From Gari tellinella (Eukaryota; Mollusca; Bivalvia; Cardiida; Psammobiidae): 64,000 nt of DNA. The notes under the pieces were generated by a model. That model saw only the letters and a program-made list of their open reading frames with translations. It did not search any database and was not told where the DNA came from. The stretch covers positions 26,246,742 to 26,310,741 of the forward strand of contig OV277870.1 of assembly GCA_922989275.2 (NCBI GenBank). Reading direction: 5' to 3'. The position numbers and the translations under genes were made by a program. This document shows positions 10,514 through 22,973 of this stretch, in pieces. How positions within the stretch are numbered: position 1 is the stretch's first letter; each line of letters starts with the position of its first letter.

Positions 10514-10680
10514 AGAAGAGCTTTTGAGCACATTTAATTTATTCATCCACTGGAGAAAGAAGTTCCAAGTTAACGCTGCACGATGACGGACACAGGGCCA
10601 TCCCAATAGCTCACCTGAGCCAAAGGAAAAAGGAACCATTGTAGACCCTTATATGTAATGTCAGAATCGAAATAATCTAT

Positions 10681-10827
10681 GTTCTACTGTTATTAATCGG
10701 CTATTTAACAACGGTTTGTCGTTGTGATGCACAGGAATTGACCACTCAGGCCTTCGGCCTTCGTGGCAAATTCCTGCACATCACAACACCCAACCCTTGT
10801 TAAATAGCTGATTAACAACGGTAGAAT
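10681..10827. repeat. Long foldback, arms about 60 bp
   Basis: Left 'ttctactgttattaatcggc' onward pairs with right '...gctgattaacaacggtagaa' with the centre at 'caggccttcggccttcg'. Arms also include 'gtgatgcacaggaatt' and 'aattcctgcacatcac'. Confidence 0.75.
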
Positions 10828-11040
10828 AAAGATTATTTCTAAAAGTCAATGCACAAATTGACAGCTTATTAGTTGTGTTGCATTATGGATGGATGAGTTG
10901 GGTTTTACAACACTGCCACACTTAATAGGTGATAAAGCAATGACGAAATGAGATATGAATGAATGTGTTTACGGCCAATTGACACACAAGGTCATCTAGA
11001 GCTGAGATGAGGGATGATTTATGACAATTGTGAAATAACA

Positions 11041-12600
11041 AGAGGGCCTGAAGGCCCTGATATCGCTCACGGTGACACCTGTTGTACTGAAGCCCGATAG
11101 CTTTACCTTTTTGTTTCACCTATTTTAATCTAAATCCATTCAAACTTGTAGTATAGCACGTAAACAATTTTGGAATACAATTCATAATTCTAGTATAGTA
11201 GAGTACATCAAGGGCAGAGCCTAAACAATACTGAAATGAAGCCTTTACTAGCAATTCAAAGTATATCAAGGGCAGATAACTATTGCCACAATGATTAGAT
11301 TTCAACAATAATTGCACTCCTTCCAGAACTTATAGCTATATACACTTTGTGTGCAAGTATAGTAAAAATCCATTGAAAACTGTAGTTGCAAGAGCGTAAG
11401 CGCTGTTAGATTCGGCATTTTCAGCAATTCAAGGACAGATAACTCTTGACCTATTCGTTCGATTTCAACCATAATCTCAATTATTTGAACTCTTATGGTC
11501 ATATACAACCTGAGCAAGTTTGAGAAAGATTGGATAAAAAGTGTGGCTTCTAGAGTGTAAACACCGTTAAATATGGCATTTTCAGCATTTCAAAGGTAGA
11601 TAACTCTCGACCTATTTGTCCAATTTGATCCATAATCACCCTCATCTGACCTCTTATGGTCATATACAATCTGAGCAAGTTTGAGAAAGATTTAAAATAC
11701 ATTGTGGCTTCTAGAGTGTAAACACCGTTAAATATGGCATTTTCAGCATATCAAAGGTAGATAACTCTCGACCTATTTGTCCAATTTGATCCATAATCAA
11801 ACTCATCTAAACTCTTAGGGTCATATACAATCTGAGCAAGTTTGAGAAAGATTTAAAATACATTGTGGCTTCTAAGAGTGTAAACACCGTTAAATATGGC
11901 ATTTTCAGCATTTCAAAAGTAGATAACTCTCGACCTATTTGATCCATAATCAAACTCATCTAAACTCTTAGGGTCATATACAATCTGAGCAAGTTTGAGA
12001 AAGATTTAAAATACATTGTGGCTTCTAAGAGTGTAAACACAGTTAAATATGGCATTTTCAGCAATTCAAAGGTAGATAACTCACAACCTATTAATCTGAT
12101 TTCAACCATAAACAAACACATCTGAACTCTTATAGTCATATACAATCTCAGCCAGTTCGAGATAGATTAAAAAGAAAGTGTGGCCCCTAGAGTGTAAACA
12201 CCGTGAAATATAGCATTTTCAGCAATTCAAAGGTAGATAACTCTAGACCTATTGGTCCGATTACAACCATAATCAAACTCATCTGACCTCTTATGGTAAT
12301 ATTCAATCTTGGTAAGTTTGAGAAAGATTCTATAAATATTGTGGCCTCTAGAGTGTATTCCCTGTTAAATATGGCATTTTCAGCAATTCAAAGGTTGATA
12401 ACTCCTGACCTATTGGTCTGATTTCAATCATAATCGAACTCATCCGAACTCTTATGGTAATATACAATCTGAGCAAGTTTGAGAAAGATTGGATAAATAT
12501 TGTTGCCTCTAGAATGTAAACACTAAAATTGTAGTCGACGCACGCCGGACATTCAAGGATTGCAAAAGCTCACCCTGAGCTAGCTCAGGTGAGCTAAAAA
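11041..12600 (+). repeat. Mollusc-type repeat with an internal tandem array
   Basis: Begins 'acaagagggcctgaaggccc' with 'gatatcgctcac' and ends 'gagctagctcaggtgagcta'. Between, from about 11,380 to 12,510, are seven imperfect units of about 150-180 bp, each holding 'ggcattttcagcaattcaaa', 'gtagataactctcgaccta', 'actcttatggtcatatacaa' and 'gagtgtaaacaccgttaaat'. Non-coding. Confidence 0.75.
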
Positions 12601-12934
12601 CTAATCTAGACTTTTAAAATCTGACTTACGACAACATTTGTCGTTCAAAGTTTTATGAAACTGGCCCCAGGTGAATTCAAATCGACCACATTCTACGGAA
12701 GAAACATACAAGAAAACATATCTTTGTACAAATGTTTACTGAGTGTAAGAAATGTACAGAATATATCAGCATAATGAGTAAAGTTTATACAATGGCATGA
12801 AACAGGAACAGATGATGAAAAGAAAAAAATGCGGAACTGGTAATTGTGTCAAACCTAGATGGTAAGTTTATACTTTAATCATATCTAAATATTGGCTTTA
12901 TACATTTTCTTGCAAAGTATAACTTGGCTGCCAT

Positions 12935-13015
12935 TAGCAAACGGTTTGGTTCCAGACTTCAATGCTAAGTAGGTTGGCTACTGAACTGGAACCACACTAT
13001 TTGACACTCATCATT
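12935..13015. repeat. Hairpin, family D, degenerate
   Basis: 'agcaaacggtttggttccag' faces 'ctggaaccacactatttgac' around 'acttcaatgctaagtaggttggctactgaa'. Confidence 0.5.
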
Positions 13016-13079
13016 ACAGGCAAACTTGTATGAAGCGACCTTTATTTGAGAAAGCATATAAATACCCAATGACAAGTGA

Positions 13080-13160
13080 CACTAAATGCGGGCTGAAAAT
13101 AATGCAGAAAGCTCCTGAAGGAGCTTTCTGCATCATTTTTAGCCTGCATTTAGCAACTGC
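13080..13160. repeat. Hairpin family G
   Basis: Perfect-looking stem 'ctaaatgcgggctgaaaata' / 'atttttagcctgcatttag' with apex 'gctcctgaaggagc'. A broken copy is at 17524-17575 and a variant at 18752-18832. Confidence 0.75.
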
Positions 13161-13319
13161 CTTGTTAAGAGTCAGCTTATAAGCATTGTAGTATATGGTC
13201 ACTTAATACAGGTTTAGCTGTAAATATAATTTTGCGGACACAACTGTGAAGCAGATAATATCACTACTGCAGGTCAAGGTAAAGTTTCTCTAGGTCCAAC
13301 CAGTATAATATAATCAGTT

Positions 13320-13640
13320 AAGGGATGACTATCAGGTCTCCATATCCGGCAAGTTATTACAAACATTAAAATCTTAATGTCTCCTATAAACCACATATTG
13401 TGACTACTCATTAAAAGTGTCTCAAAGGGACAATTCTAATGAGTAGTCACAAGATAGGGTTTGAACTTGACATAAAGAAGAAAATGTATTTCGAAGATTA
13501 AAATCTGTATGTCTCCTGTAAACCCTATGTTGTCACTACTCATTAGAGTTGTCTCTTTGAGACGATTCTAATGAGAAGTCACAACACAGGGTTTGAACTC
13601 GACATGAAGAAGAAAATGTTCAGAATGTTTTCTTGTCCTG
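13320..13640 (+). repeat. Two tandem hairpins related to hAT-like family E
   Basis: 13395-13453 and 13525-13592 are stems on 'gactactcattaaaagtgtc' and 'cactactcattagagttgtc' with their complements, each followed by 'agggtttgaact.gacat.aagaagaaaatgt'. They share the family E core but have different flanks. Confidence 0.65.
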
Positions 13641-13847
13641 ATACTTGGAGGCCTGATTTCTATGATGCTATACAACAGATTTCTCAAGCTTAAAGCACTC
13701 TCTATTTGACAGTATTCAACAATCACTCCGTCACACACAAGTGAATAAAGCAAACTTAGCAACAAACTTTAAAGTTTTGCCACAATGCTCTTATATATTA
13801 GATCCAACTTCAGACATAACCTGCAGGGTGTGTACGCATTCTTTGAG

Positions 13848-13970
13848 GTTATAAAGAGTTTGAGTGGATTCTGAGAGATTGGTAAGATTTGAGAAAAAGC
13901 TCAAATCTGACCAATCAAAAGCTTGGGAACTATCTCAGACTCAGCTAGAGCTCTTTATAACCTTAAAACC
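13848..13970. repeat. Foldback, 'ggttataaagagtttgag' type
   Basis: Outer arms 'aggttataaagagtttgagt' and 'agagctctttataaccttaa', inner arms 'gattggtaagatttgag' and 'ctcaaatctgaccaatc'. Confidence 0.7.
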
Positions 13971-14154
13971 ATATGTAAACAGTTCAAGTACTCCTATTAC
14001 GACCACTCAAAGGAGGTTTATGTAATTACTAGGTTGATGCTCGACTAATTGAACCCTAGTAATGCATACACACATCTTCTACATACTGTGTACATGTGCC
14101 AAAGTACACTTGTCAAATGCAAACCATGTAGACATTGATCATAAAAATAGTTAA

Positions 14155-14335
14155 TTTATGACTTTTTCAGTATTTTAAGGGATTTTTTGTGACATGAATT
14201 GCATAATCACAAACAATGCAGACCCTGATCAGAGGGCTCCTTTAGGAGCCCTCTGATCAGTGTCTTCACTGTTTGCATAGAACAACTGTACACTGTTTAC
14301 AGATACACTGTTTGTAAAGGATGAGTATGGGTATT
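14155..14335 (+). mobile_element. Hairpin MITE family C copy, ends degraded
   Basis: Follows the family C left half ('ttttaagggattttttgtga') and the hairpin 14215-14272 with apex 'ggctcctttaggagcc'; TTAA ends not preserved. Confidence 0.65.
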
Positions 14336-14339
14336 CTTG

Positions 14340-14848
14340 TCACTAGGATTCATTGCATTAAGTGTAAACATAATACCTTCATTTGAGAAGATGTAACAGC
14401 CTGACTATACTGTTGTTATAGATATAATATACAAATTAGCATTGATGTTAATATGTGTTTATTTCTGCGGCGTTAAGCCTTTGTGAGTACATCATGACTA
14501 CAGATTATTAATAATCACAGCACCATCTGGGCATTCTTATCCCCTTTATTAAGCCATCTTCAAAGAACAAATTTCTCTTAATTTGACAAAAACAAGAAAC
14601 GAAAATTTGAAAACGAAAATTGCAAATTAAGAAGATGAAATGTATTGAAGATATACTTTGACTTAAACATTCATTCTTCATTTCAAGGTAAACATTTGTA
14701 GACTTGTACAAGCTTAAAACCAGTTCAGTTTTATTGAAAGTAAGTTTCAAAATTGACTTGTGATTTGTCATGAAACCACAAATTGTATGTTATCTTTTTG
14801 TTACAAGTAAAAACTTCGCCATGCAAACATGTGTCTGCTCAGGGTCCA
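14340..14848. other. AT-rich DNA, nothing recognised
   Basis: No exon or repeat family recognised on either strand. Confidence 0.4.
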
Positions 14849-14988
14849 AGGTTATAAAGCCTTTGAGCTGAGTGTGTTCTCAAGCATTTGATTGGTCAGA
14901 TTTGAGCCTAGGCTCAAATCTGACCAATCAAATGCTTGAGAACAACTGTAGACTCTACTGAAAAGCGTTATTACCTTAGACCCAGTAG
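14849..14988. repeat. Foldback, 'ggttataaagcctttgag' type
   Basis: The central 58 bp ('caagcatttgattggtcaga' and complement around 'gcctaggc') are an essentially perfect palindrome; outer arms 'aaggttataaagcctttgag' pair less well with '...gcgttattacctt'. Confidence 0.75.
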
Positions 14989-15331
14989 GTCAAAATGTTT
15001 ACTCAAAATACTCCCTTTGAACATACAATCCGAACATAATATTAACTGTTCTATTCTTAAGAATAATTATAATAATCTTATAACTCTCAAGATACAAAAA
15101 ATAAACTAGCTAGTAACAGATAGAATATTTTACACTCATTTAAATCACTTAAACTCATCTGAAACTCACTCTATTTGAAGTTGGCACTCTAAACTCACTC
15201 TAACTTAAACTCACACCCCAAACTCACTCTATAGTTTTCCCCAATGGAGTACATAAGTCATACGAGGCAAAGATTACAAACAAAAGATGACATAGGTATT
15301 ATAAACAGAAACAAAAACAAAATACATGTAC

Positions 15332-15524
15332 CAGGGCTCCAGATAAGAGGTAGTTATTTCAACATATTTAACATTTTCTCACTCTTTTTAGAAATAAATC
15401 CTATGGTGTTACTACTCATTAAAATCGTCTCGAAGAGACGATTCTAATGAGTAGTGACACCATAGGGTTTAATTCAGAAATAAAGATTTTAGTATTTGAA
15501 AAACTACCCTTATCTGGTGCTCTG
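15332..15524 (+). mobile_element. hAT-like MITE family E
   Basis: Ends CAGGGCTCCAGATAAG and the complement of CTTATCTGGTGCTCTG. The centre (15405-15465) is a foldback 'gtgttactactcattaaaat' / 'attctaatgagtagtgacac' with apex 'gtctcgaagagac'. The CAGGG start is typical of hAT elements; a clean 8-bp duplication could not be shown. Confidence 0.75.
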
Positions 15525-15582
15525 ATGTTCAGAAAACCCCATATTGCAACCACTAGAAAGGAGGCTGGTTTTCAGATTTTAT

Positions 15583-15833
15583 TAACCCTTTACTCCATAG
15601 ATAAACAAGTTTGCGCCTTTAATGTAGTCTTCCACTGGAGAATATAGTTCCAATTAATACAGTCATGAATTGAATAAGGTTTTCTACAATCCAGCATATG
15701 ATTTTTTAAAGCTGGCTGAAAGTAAAGCTGAATACGCCTTAAGGCGCATTCTGCTTTATTTTCAACCTGCTTTAAATGTTCATCTTAATTAATAAATTCA
15801 ATTCTAGAAACAGGCAATGAAGCAAAGATTTAA
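15583..15833 (+). mobile_element. Hairpin MITE family A, diverged
   Basis: TTAACCCTTTACTCCATA start, hairpin 15707-15777, right end decayed ('ggcaatgaagcaaagattta'). Confidence 0.7.
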
Positions 15834-15835
15834 GA

Positions 15836-15920
15836 TGGTTGACAGCTTAAAGCAGTATGAAAGTAAAGCAAAAAGCTCTCTGCTTCACTTTCACACTGCT
15901 TTAAGCTACCATCTGTCGTT
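15836..15920. repeat. Hairpin, family A/B type
   Basis: 'agatggttgacagcttaaag' faces 'ctttaagctaccatct'; inner arms 'cagtatgaaagtaaagca' and 'tgcttcactttcacactg'. Confidence 0.65.
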
Positions 15921-15924
15921 TACA

Positions 15925-16540
15925 TCATGAGTGAGTCTTCTTTCAAATGGTTAAAATACTAGGTTTCCTGTAATTGATCAATGTCCATTTAACATCGGCT
16001 ACACGCAGGACTTTCAAATCAGTCTCTAAGCACTAAAAATTTTAATATCAGAATTCAGATCATCCATCATTTCAAGCAATCTTTCATCTACATCGAAATA
16101 AATATACACAGTCTTAAGTAATTAGTAGAGTGTGTACCTATTTCTTGAAACAAATCAAAACAAAAATAGATGTTCTGCTTTTCTGCTAATTTACAAAATA
16201 TGAGAAACCCATTCAAATTGCATCCCTTTTTTGAATCCCTATTAAATAAATTACAATGAGCCAGAATACAATTTCTTGAAAATTATTCTTACTTATGATA
16301 GGATTTTTCATTCTTAACTATTCCTTATAATGAATGAAGAGTTTTTTCTTGTATACTATTCATCTGATTGTGTAAGTTCAACCCACTCTGGTTAATTCTG
16401 CCAAGTTGGACAAATACAAATCCATATCTTGGAACAAAATAAGCCATTTCTGACCAAAAACAAAACATAGGACATTGCAAACGAGTGTTCAACTCATACA
16501 CCCCAAGACTCTAAAAGAACATTGCGAGTTACAATTTAGT
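15925..16540. other. AT-rich DNA, nothing recognised
   Basis: No gene or repeat family recognised. Confidence 0.4.
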
Positions 16541-16700
16541 TTAGTCCATTCTTTCATTTTAAGCATTAATCTTGACAATATATTGCAAAATGACAAACAG
16601 TACAGACTCTGGTCAGAAGGTTCCTTAAGGAAACCTTTGATAAGGGTTTACACTGTTTGACATGTAAAGGAAAAAGTATGTTTGGCATGTAAAGGAAAAG
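16541..16700 (+). mobile_element. Hairpin MITE family C, diverged
   Basis: Family C left half ('ttagtccattctttcatttt'), hairpin 16594-16655 with apex 'ggttccttaaggaaacc'. Confidence 0.6.
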
Positions 16701-16964
16701 TTTAGTCATCCCTAAGGTTGAATGAGTTATTCACTTAAAAATATTTATAAACAACAGTACAGAGTCTGATCAAGCATGGTAACTTAATCCTTCAGTTCTT
16801 ATGCTTTTATAAGTTTTCATTCTTTCAACCATATATAAATATAGCTCTTTACACAAGAAATCTTTCAAAAAGTTTTCTATATACATGTACAATGTATATA
16901 TAACAAACAATACATAAGACATGTAATATTAATGTATATTGTTTCTTAGCTGTACAATAGGGAG

Positions 16965-17037
16965 TGTCAAGCAGTTTGAATCTGGATGAGATGCCAAGAT
17001 ACTAAGCATCTCATCTGGATCTAAACTGTTTGCAAAA
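16965..17037. repeat. Hairpin, family D
   Basis: 'caagcagtttgaatctggat' faces 'atctggatctaaactgtttg' around 'gagatgccaagatactaagcatctc'. Confidence 0.7.
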
Positions 17038-17271
17038 GTCCACCATTTGCTCAAGAGCTGACACAGCCGTTGATCAGACTTTATACTTCAATGTCTGCAA
17101 GTCCTTAGTTCTTAACATGGCTAAAATAAGGAATAAACAAGGGGGGTGTAAATGGCTTTTGAAGTCTTCCATTGCCACTGTCCGTAACTCTCATCTCTGT
17201 ATTGTAGATTATAGAGAACAATAATTAACAATACAAACAAACATGTACGAAATAACCATTCAAAATAATAA

Positions 17272-17505
17272 ACATGATAAGCATTTTTACGCCTTTAATT
17301 CATTCCTCCTCTGAAGAAAATAGTTTCAATTTATACAATCATAAATATGTATCATAAGAAATGTTTTCTATATTCTTGTAGATGGTTGCTTAAAGCAGGC
17401 TGAAAGTAAAGCACATGTGCCTTCAGGCACATTCTGTTTTATTTTCAACCTGCTTTAAGTTATGCTATATTCAATACTAGAACCAGACTATGTAGTAAAA
17501 GATGT
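17272..17505 (+). mobile_element. Hairpin MITE family A, ends decayed
   Basis: Left half and hairpin (17389-17458, apex 'tgtgccttcaggcaca') recognisable; both TTAA ends lost. Confidence 0.7.
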
Positions 17506-18089
17506 AACAAGAGGCATTTGCTAGTTGCAGGAAAATAATAGACGCTTTCTGCATTATTTTTAGCCTGCAAAATGGCCTTGAAAGACGTCCATGCTTGTCA
17601 ATGAATGGTCATTTAATGCAAGTGTGTTTGTTGTGTTTTTTTGTATCAGCAAGGCATAGCACTATCAACGAAAAGCATGTATTAACAAATAAGATTTGAC
17701 TCAAGTGGACACTGACTTTGAAAGGTTTCACTAATGACTATGGAGTATAAAGACTTCTTACACAAAAGCTTCTCTAAATAATGCAAGATCTAACATCACA
17801 GGTACATTCATACACAGTTACATATACGTCATATCCCCATTGTCCAAGATGAGCCCATTTTTTTTTTTTTACTTTTTATACATGTAACAAATATATATAT
17901 GGACCGGTCCTAGTTTAAATAATGTGGTCCATTCTGTGGATATGTTGTTGGCAGCCACTCCATGTTCGAGAGCACCAGATTATTGGCACAGAATATTATA
18001 ATTTATGTGTAAGAGTCTGGTTCTCTATCGTTGAATGTAACCCATTTATCTCACTTCAAGAAAAACTGCTCTCTGTTATTAATTTGTTC

Positions 18090-18320
18090 AAACACATTAC
18101 CCCATAAATGCGCATTTTAACGCTTTTAATTTATCCTCCACTGAAGATAAAACTTCCAATAATATGTATAATAAGAAATATTTTATATATCCTATGAGAT
18201 GGTAGCTTAAAGCAGGCTGTAAGTAAAGCAGAGTGTGCCTTAAGGCACATTCTACTTTACTTTCAACCTGCTTTTAGTGGTCAAAAATGTTCAATTCTAA
18301 AAACAGGGGTAATGGGTTAA
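18090..18320 (+). mobile_element. Hairpin MITE family A
   Basis: 'acattaccccataaatgcgc' start and '...ggggtaatgggttaa' end; hairpin 18205-18275. Confidence 0.75.
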
Positions 18321-18749
18321 GAAAATTGCTCTTGATTAGTTCTTTTAACTTAACTTATATTGTTTGAAAGGTTTCTTGCAAACAGTCTATTGACTCTCAA
18401 ACTTTCGGATAGAAAGTCTCAACAATTTTCCTCCCCTTCCCTTAGAATACAAAAATAGTTACAGTGCACAAATTTAGGAATCCAGTTTTCACAAAAGTTG
18501 TAATAAAGTCAAGCTCAATGGTCCAATACCCTAGTCTACAACTTAAAGACGGTTTTTATACTCTACAGTGAGAAAGAGAAATGATTGGTGAATAGTATTT
18601 TTCTATGTAAAACTAACATGTTTGATATATACCTCATTATCATTGAATATTATTTCTCCTGCTTTGGTAGGAACTGTGTAAAGTTCAGCCTAAGTACTAA
18701 GCAACCACTCCATATATGAAAAGCTATTAGGACTGGCGACAGCTTATGG

Positions 18750-18835
18750 GGTAATGCAGGACAAAAGCAATGAAAAAAGCTTCAATAGGAACATACTGCA
18801 TTACTTTTGTCCTGCATTAGGCATTTTTAAAGCTC
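18750..18835. repeat. Hairpin, family G variant
   Basis: 'gtaatgcaggacaaaagcaatg' faces 'attacttttgtcctgcatta' with a decayed apex. Confidence 0.6.
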
Positions 18836-18886
18836 TCTTTTTAAGAGAACAATGATTCCCCCTTCAGTGATTGAATAATACTTAAC

Positions 18887-19055
18887 AGAGCTCCAGAGGG
18901 GAGTATTTCAGAAAATAAAATTTCATTTCTGCAATAAATTCAATGGTGTTACTTAGCGTGACACCATAGGATTTAGTGCTGAAATGAATGAGAAAATTAT
19001 GAATTTGTTCAGTGCACTCTCTGTTATCTGGAGCCCTACTTAAGATTGAATTAGT
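18887..19055 (+). mobile_element. hAT-like MITE family E, core deleted
   Basis: Ends 'cagagctccagaggggagta' and 'ctctgttatctggagccct' are present, but the central palindrome is reduced to 'ggtgttacttagcgtgacacc'. Lies in the 3' flank of the distal CDC42 last exon. Confidence 0.65.
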
Positions 19056-19229
19056 TGTTTTCCAACGCTGACTTTACACACAATTACCTACCCTTCTCTC
19101 CGATTTAGACTAAAACTTAATTACAACACCTCAACGAGAACTTTTCATCACACATTTTGTTTTAAATAATACAAGTCGATATTAAAATCACTATTCAACG
19201 TTAAATTGATTGCTATGTAAGGCAGAGTT

Positions 19230-19436
<207 letters not shown>

Positions 19437-19470
19437 TCAATACACTCTGCAGTGGTACTTTTATGATCAG

Positions 19471-19723
19471 TTAACCCATTACTCCATAAATATGCTTTTA
19501 TATGCCTTTAAATTATTCCTTTACTGAAGAAAATAGTTTCACTTTATCCAGGCATGAATGTGCAATATAAGAAATATTTATTTATATCCTAACAGATAGT
19601 AGCTTAAAGCAGCCTTGAAAGTAAAGCAGAATGTGCCTTTAGGCACATTCTGCTTTACTTATAACCTGCTTTAAGTGGTCTCCAGTCTTCAAAACTAAAA
19701 CAGGCCATGAGGTAATAGGTTAA
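19471..19723 (+). mobile_element. Hairpin MITE family A, full length (CDC42 region)
   Basis: TTAACCCATTACTCCATA to ATGAGGTAATAGGTTAA; hairpin 19602-19674, apex 'gtgcctttaggcac'. Between the two CDC42 last exons. Confidence 0.8.
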
Positions 19724-20003
19724 ACAAAGGTCACATTGAAATAAGACGAATGTATATGTCATCACTTTTTGCAAATGTCCAAAAGTCGTGTGTTTTTGAT
19801 GTGACTAAGATTAAAAGCAACAGTAACCTTTAACCTGCATTTCAAGCATCTTAGAAAACTAACTAACTACAGTCAAACCTAATATGTTCCACTTAAGCCA
19901 GCTCGGGCTATTGAATTTTAACAGAAGCGCCTTTCACTGAATCAACCTTATCCTCCATATTGGTGCTAAAATTTATTACTCATTGAGGGTATTGGATACA
20001 CGT

Positions 20004-20072
20004 GACAGCTTAAAGCAAAGCACAAAGCTCCTAAAGGAGTTTTCTTTTTCACTTTGACCCTGCCCTAACAGT
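20004..20072. repeat. Hairpin family B
   Basis: 'gacagcttaaagcaaagcac' with apex 'gctcctaaaggagt' and decayed right arm. Confidence 0.55.
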
Positions 20073-20272
20073 ATCCTGCCTTAATAAGGACTATTTGTTA
20101 TAATAGATAATTTGTGCTGTCGGCGAAGAAGGATGGGGTTTATTGAAGAAATACAGGCAAGTTTAACTTTAAGGAGATACAGTTATCGAGGTTCAACGAA
20201 ACTTGGTCTTGGTCTTTGCTGTTGAAGACATGAGAATATATAAGTTCAGCAGGTTAAAGATTTAAATAATAA

Positions 20273-20454
20273 CAGTGCTCCAGATAAGAGGGAGTAAACT
20301 GAACAAATCCAACATTTTCTCACTCATTTCAGCATCAAATCATATGGTAATACTTTCACTTAAGAGATGATTCTATTAAGTAGTGACACCATAAGGTTTA
20401 ATGCAGAAATACCAAATTTTCTTTTTTAAATATCCCCACTTTATCTGGAGCACT
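20273..20454 (+). mobile_element. hAT-like MITE family E
   Basis: Ends CAGTGCTCCAGATAAGAGGG and CTTTATCTGGAGCACTG. Flanking 8-mers aataataa and aataaata are similar but not identical, so a target duplication is possible, not proven. Confidence 0.75.
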
Positions 20455-20708
20455 GAATAAATATCAGCAAAAGAAATCATGTCATTCACAAGAATCAAGT
20501 TGAAGCCAATTTTATGGTTAATATGGCAGTGTTCTGAAATGAAAAGTGCAGCCTTAAGTTTGCATAAAAAGTGATCAGAAGAAATTGTTCAATGCTATAT
20601 TCATGTATATACAGCATGCTGCCGACTGTCAAGCTAAGCAAGAAATGCTGAAAAACTATCAGCACAGCACCAGAAATTATAGATCATTGGTTCAAAGAAG
20701 AATATGGC

Positions 20709-20938
20709 TTAACCCATTACTCCATAGATACACACTTTACGCATCTAATTTATTCCTCAAATGAAAAAAAATAGTCTTACAGTCATTAATATGTATCAAA
20801 AGAGATATATTTTATATTTTAGCAGATGGTAGATTAAAGCAGGCAGAAAGTAAAGCAGAATGTGCCTTAATGCACATTTTGTTTTACTTTCAACCTGCTT
20901 CAAGTGGTAACCTATCATCAGGCTATGGAGAAAAGGGA
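20709..20938 (+). mobile_element. Hairpin MITE family A
   Basis: TTAACCCATTACTCCATA start, hairpin 20832-20902, decayed right end 'ggctatggagaaaaggga'. Confidence 0.75.
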
Positions 20939-21902
20939 TACTGGGAGAAATGACAATCTGGCACTCTCTTGCGAATACCCCAGAACCATTGAATCTATAT
21001 TTACAAACAGCAAACTTCCACACACAAATCACACTGTTTTGCTCTCAGTCCCAACATCTGATAGTAATATTATCTAAATCCCTATATAATAAAGCTATGC
21101 GTCAATATCATATCAATGCCCATGGTTCAAGTTCCGATGAAACTTGTTTGATATAGGCATAAGAGCAAAATTGTATAACCTCCCTTCAGTAACAGTAAAA
21201 TCTCTCTATTAGGACCACTATATCAGATACAGCTAAGTAAAACTTAGTTTAGTGCATTTAATTTATTCCCCCACTAAGAAAAATACCATTGTACAGCCAT
21301 TCACCTGCAATGCTATCAATAGGCCTACATATCAGTGGTCCTATTAGATGTTTAATGTAAATTTAATTAGATTGAACTGATATTCTATTTTAAGGTATAA
21401 GTAGTAAAGAAGAGTATGTTAGAATGTTGAACTGTATATAACTTACAGTAAATTTACATATATATAATCTATATTCTTTAATGGAATATAAACTATTTAA
21501 AGGACATCTCCTAAAATGCACCAGTATATAACACACATCTTTACCCCTTCAAATTAATATCTAGTAAAAACTCTCTCTAGCAAAAATTCTGAGATACTAG
21601 TAGTCTCATGACAGATCACCTTTTCTTGCTAACTTATTGGTCGCTGAAGAGAGTCCTGTCAACAATACTATTATGTAAATGCTTTTTGGACAAGCAATCT
21701 AAAATAGAGCATTCCACAGCAGCATCATAACTATCCTTTCAGGTTCATTTTGGTCCCATTCAATTAATTATGCGTAAAGCACAAGGTCAAACAGTGTAGA
21801 ACAAAACACCTACACTCAGTGGGATTTCATCACTGTTGACCTAAGGTTGAAGACCCCTAACAAGATTGGGCCAATGCCAGTCAATATTAGAACTCTACAG
21901 AG

Positions 21903-21998
21903 AGCCATCAGCCATTCTTGTCAACTGGTAGCCTGTTCTGAACCATGCTAAAGCATGGTTCGGAACAGGCCGACAGTTGACGAGAATGGCTGGTTGCT
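21903..21998. repeat. Long foldback, arms about 45 bp
   Basis: 'gccatcagccattcttgtca' onward pairs with '...tgacgagaatggctggttgc'; apex 'catgctaaagcatg'. It abuts the family E fragment that follows. Confidence 0.75.
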
Positions 21999-22148
21999 TT
22001 CTCACTCATTTTAGCACTAAATCCTATGGTGTTACTACTCATTAGAATCGCCTCGAAGAGACGATTCTAATGAGTAGTGACACCATAGGGTTTAATTGAG
22101 AAATAAAAATTTTAGTTTTTGAAATACCCCCTTATCTGTAGCCCTGGA
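21999..22148 (+). mobile_element. hAT-like MITE family E, left end missing
   Basis: Palindrome 22026-22088 ('atggtgttactactcattag' and complement, apex 'cctcgaagagacg') and right end 'cttatctgtagccctg'. Confidence 0.7.
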
Positions 22149-22298
22149 GTACAGATTTTGGTCTGATCTCATTAGGGGTCCTCAACCTTAATGGGCAAGA
22201 TGTCTATGTCTATAGAGTCTTTCATTGAAAATTAATTTTGACATTACAAGTCTATAGCTTATTTTTCATAACAATCTTCCTCTGTGTAAAGGGGTGCT

Positions 22299-22388
22299 CT
22301 ACAAGACAACACATAGTTTTTTCTTGGCCTCTTCTGGGGGTGTTAGCGCTGCCAATATAGCCTCATCAAATACATTCTTCAATCCTTT
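22299..22388 (-). CDS. CDC42: CDC42 proximal alternative last exon (CVVL tail)
   Basis: Minus-strand exon after acceptor tttccctgacag, phase 0, again 29 codons and a stop (TAG). It encodes [18 protein letters not shown] followed by [11 protein letters not shown]. The first 15 residues equal those of the distal exon; the tail differs (TPPEEA for [10 protein letters not shown] for KKRK, CVVL for CVLL). Reading frame, splice sites, CAAX box and length are all intact, so this looks like a functional mutually exclusive terminal exon rather than a decayed duplicate: the nucleotide sequences differ at many synonymous sites while the protein is kept. A leucine-ended CAAX predicts geranylgeranylation. 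Choosing this exon needs 3'-end formation before the distal exon; no textbook AATAAA was seen close downstream. Confidence 0.88.
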   Translation of the reverse strand, partial: KGLKNVFDEAILAALTPPEEAKKKLCVVL

Positions 22389-22488
22389 CTGTCAGGGAAA
22401 AAGTCAACACAGATTCATCAAATACATTCCTTTATCAGTGATTAAACTATAAATCAGGATGCATGTTCTGTAAAATGAAGTCATTCAG

Positions 22489-22576
22489 ACACTCACTCAC
22501 ACTCACTATCCTAGTTTAGCATCCCTTCGGCAGGGGAACACAGACGCTAAACTAGGATAGTGAGTGTGAGTGAGAC
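22489..22576. repeat. Long foldback, arms about 35 bp
   Basis: 'ctcactcacactcactatcc' onward pairs with '...ggatagtgagtgtgagtgag' across a 20-bp centre; lies in the CDC42 intron. Confidence 0.8.
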
Positions 22577-22973
22577 AATAATTGTATATACTTAAGATAT
22601 AAATGCCTTTTCATAAATGAATTCTTATCAGTTCTAATAGTCCCAGGATTTTTTTTTCCGAACATCTGATAAAGTCTTGAAAGACTTGAATTTCAACCAT
22701 AAATGGAATCTTGAGATATCAAAGGCATTTGCTTATTTTCAGATTAGACACAAACTAACCTTGCTAAAAGCTGTTTGACATTTAGATCAACATAAATTCT
22801 TGATGTAACTTGTTTACGGCTATATATGTGCTTTGTGCAACTTTATGCCGAATAAAGATAAAATAAAGATTATGTTTACAAAACCCTGCCATTTGGTTAA
22901 TTTTATTGACAAACTATTTGTGTTTGATTTCTTTTAGCTAGGAAAGGATATGTCCCTACCCCCATATACACTA

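Noticed and set aside
10263..10639. Open frames with proline or glycine runs
   Set aside because: Created by the C30 homopolymer inside a MITE flank.
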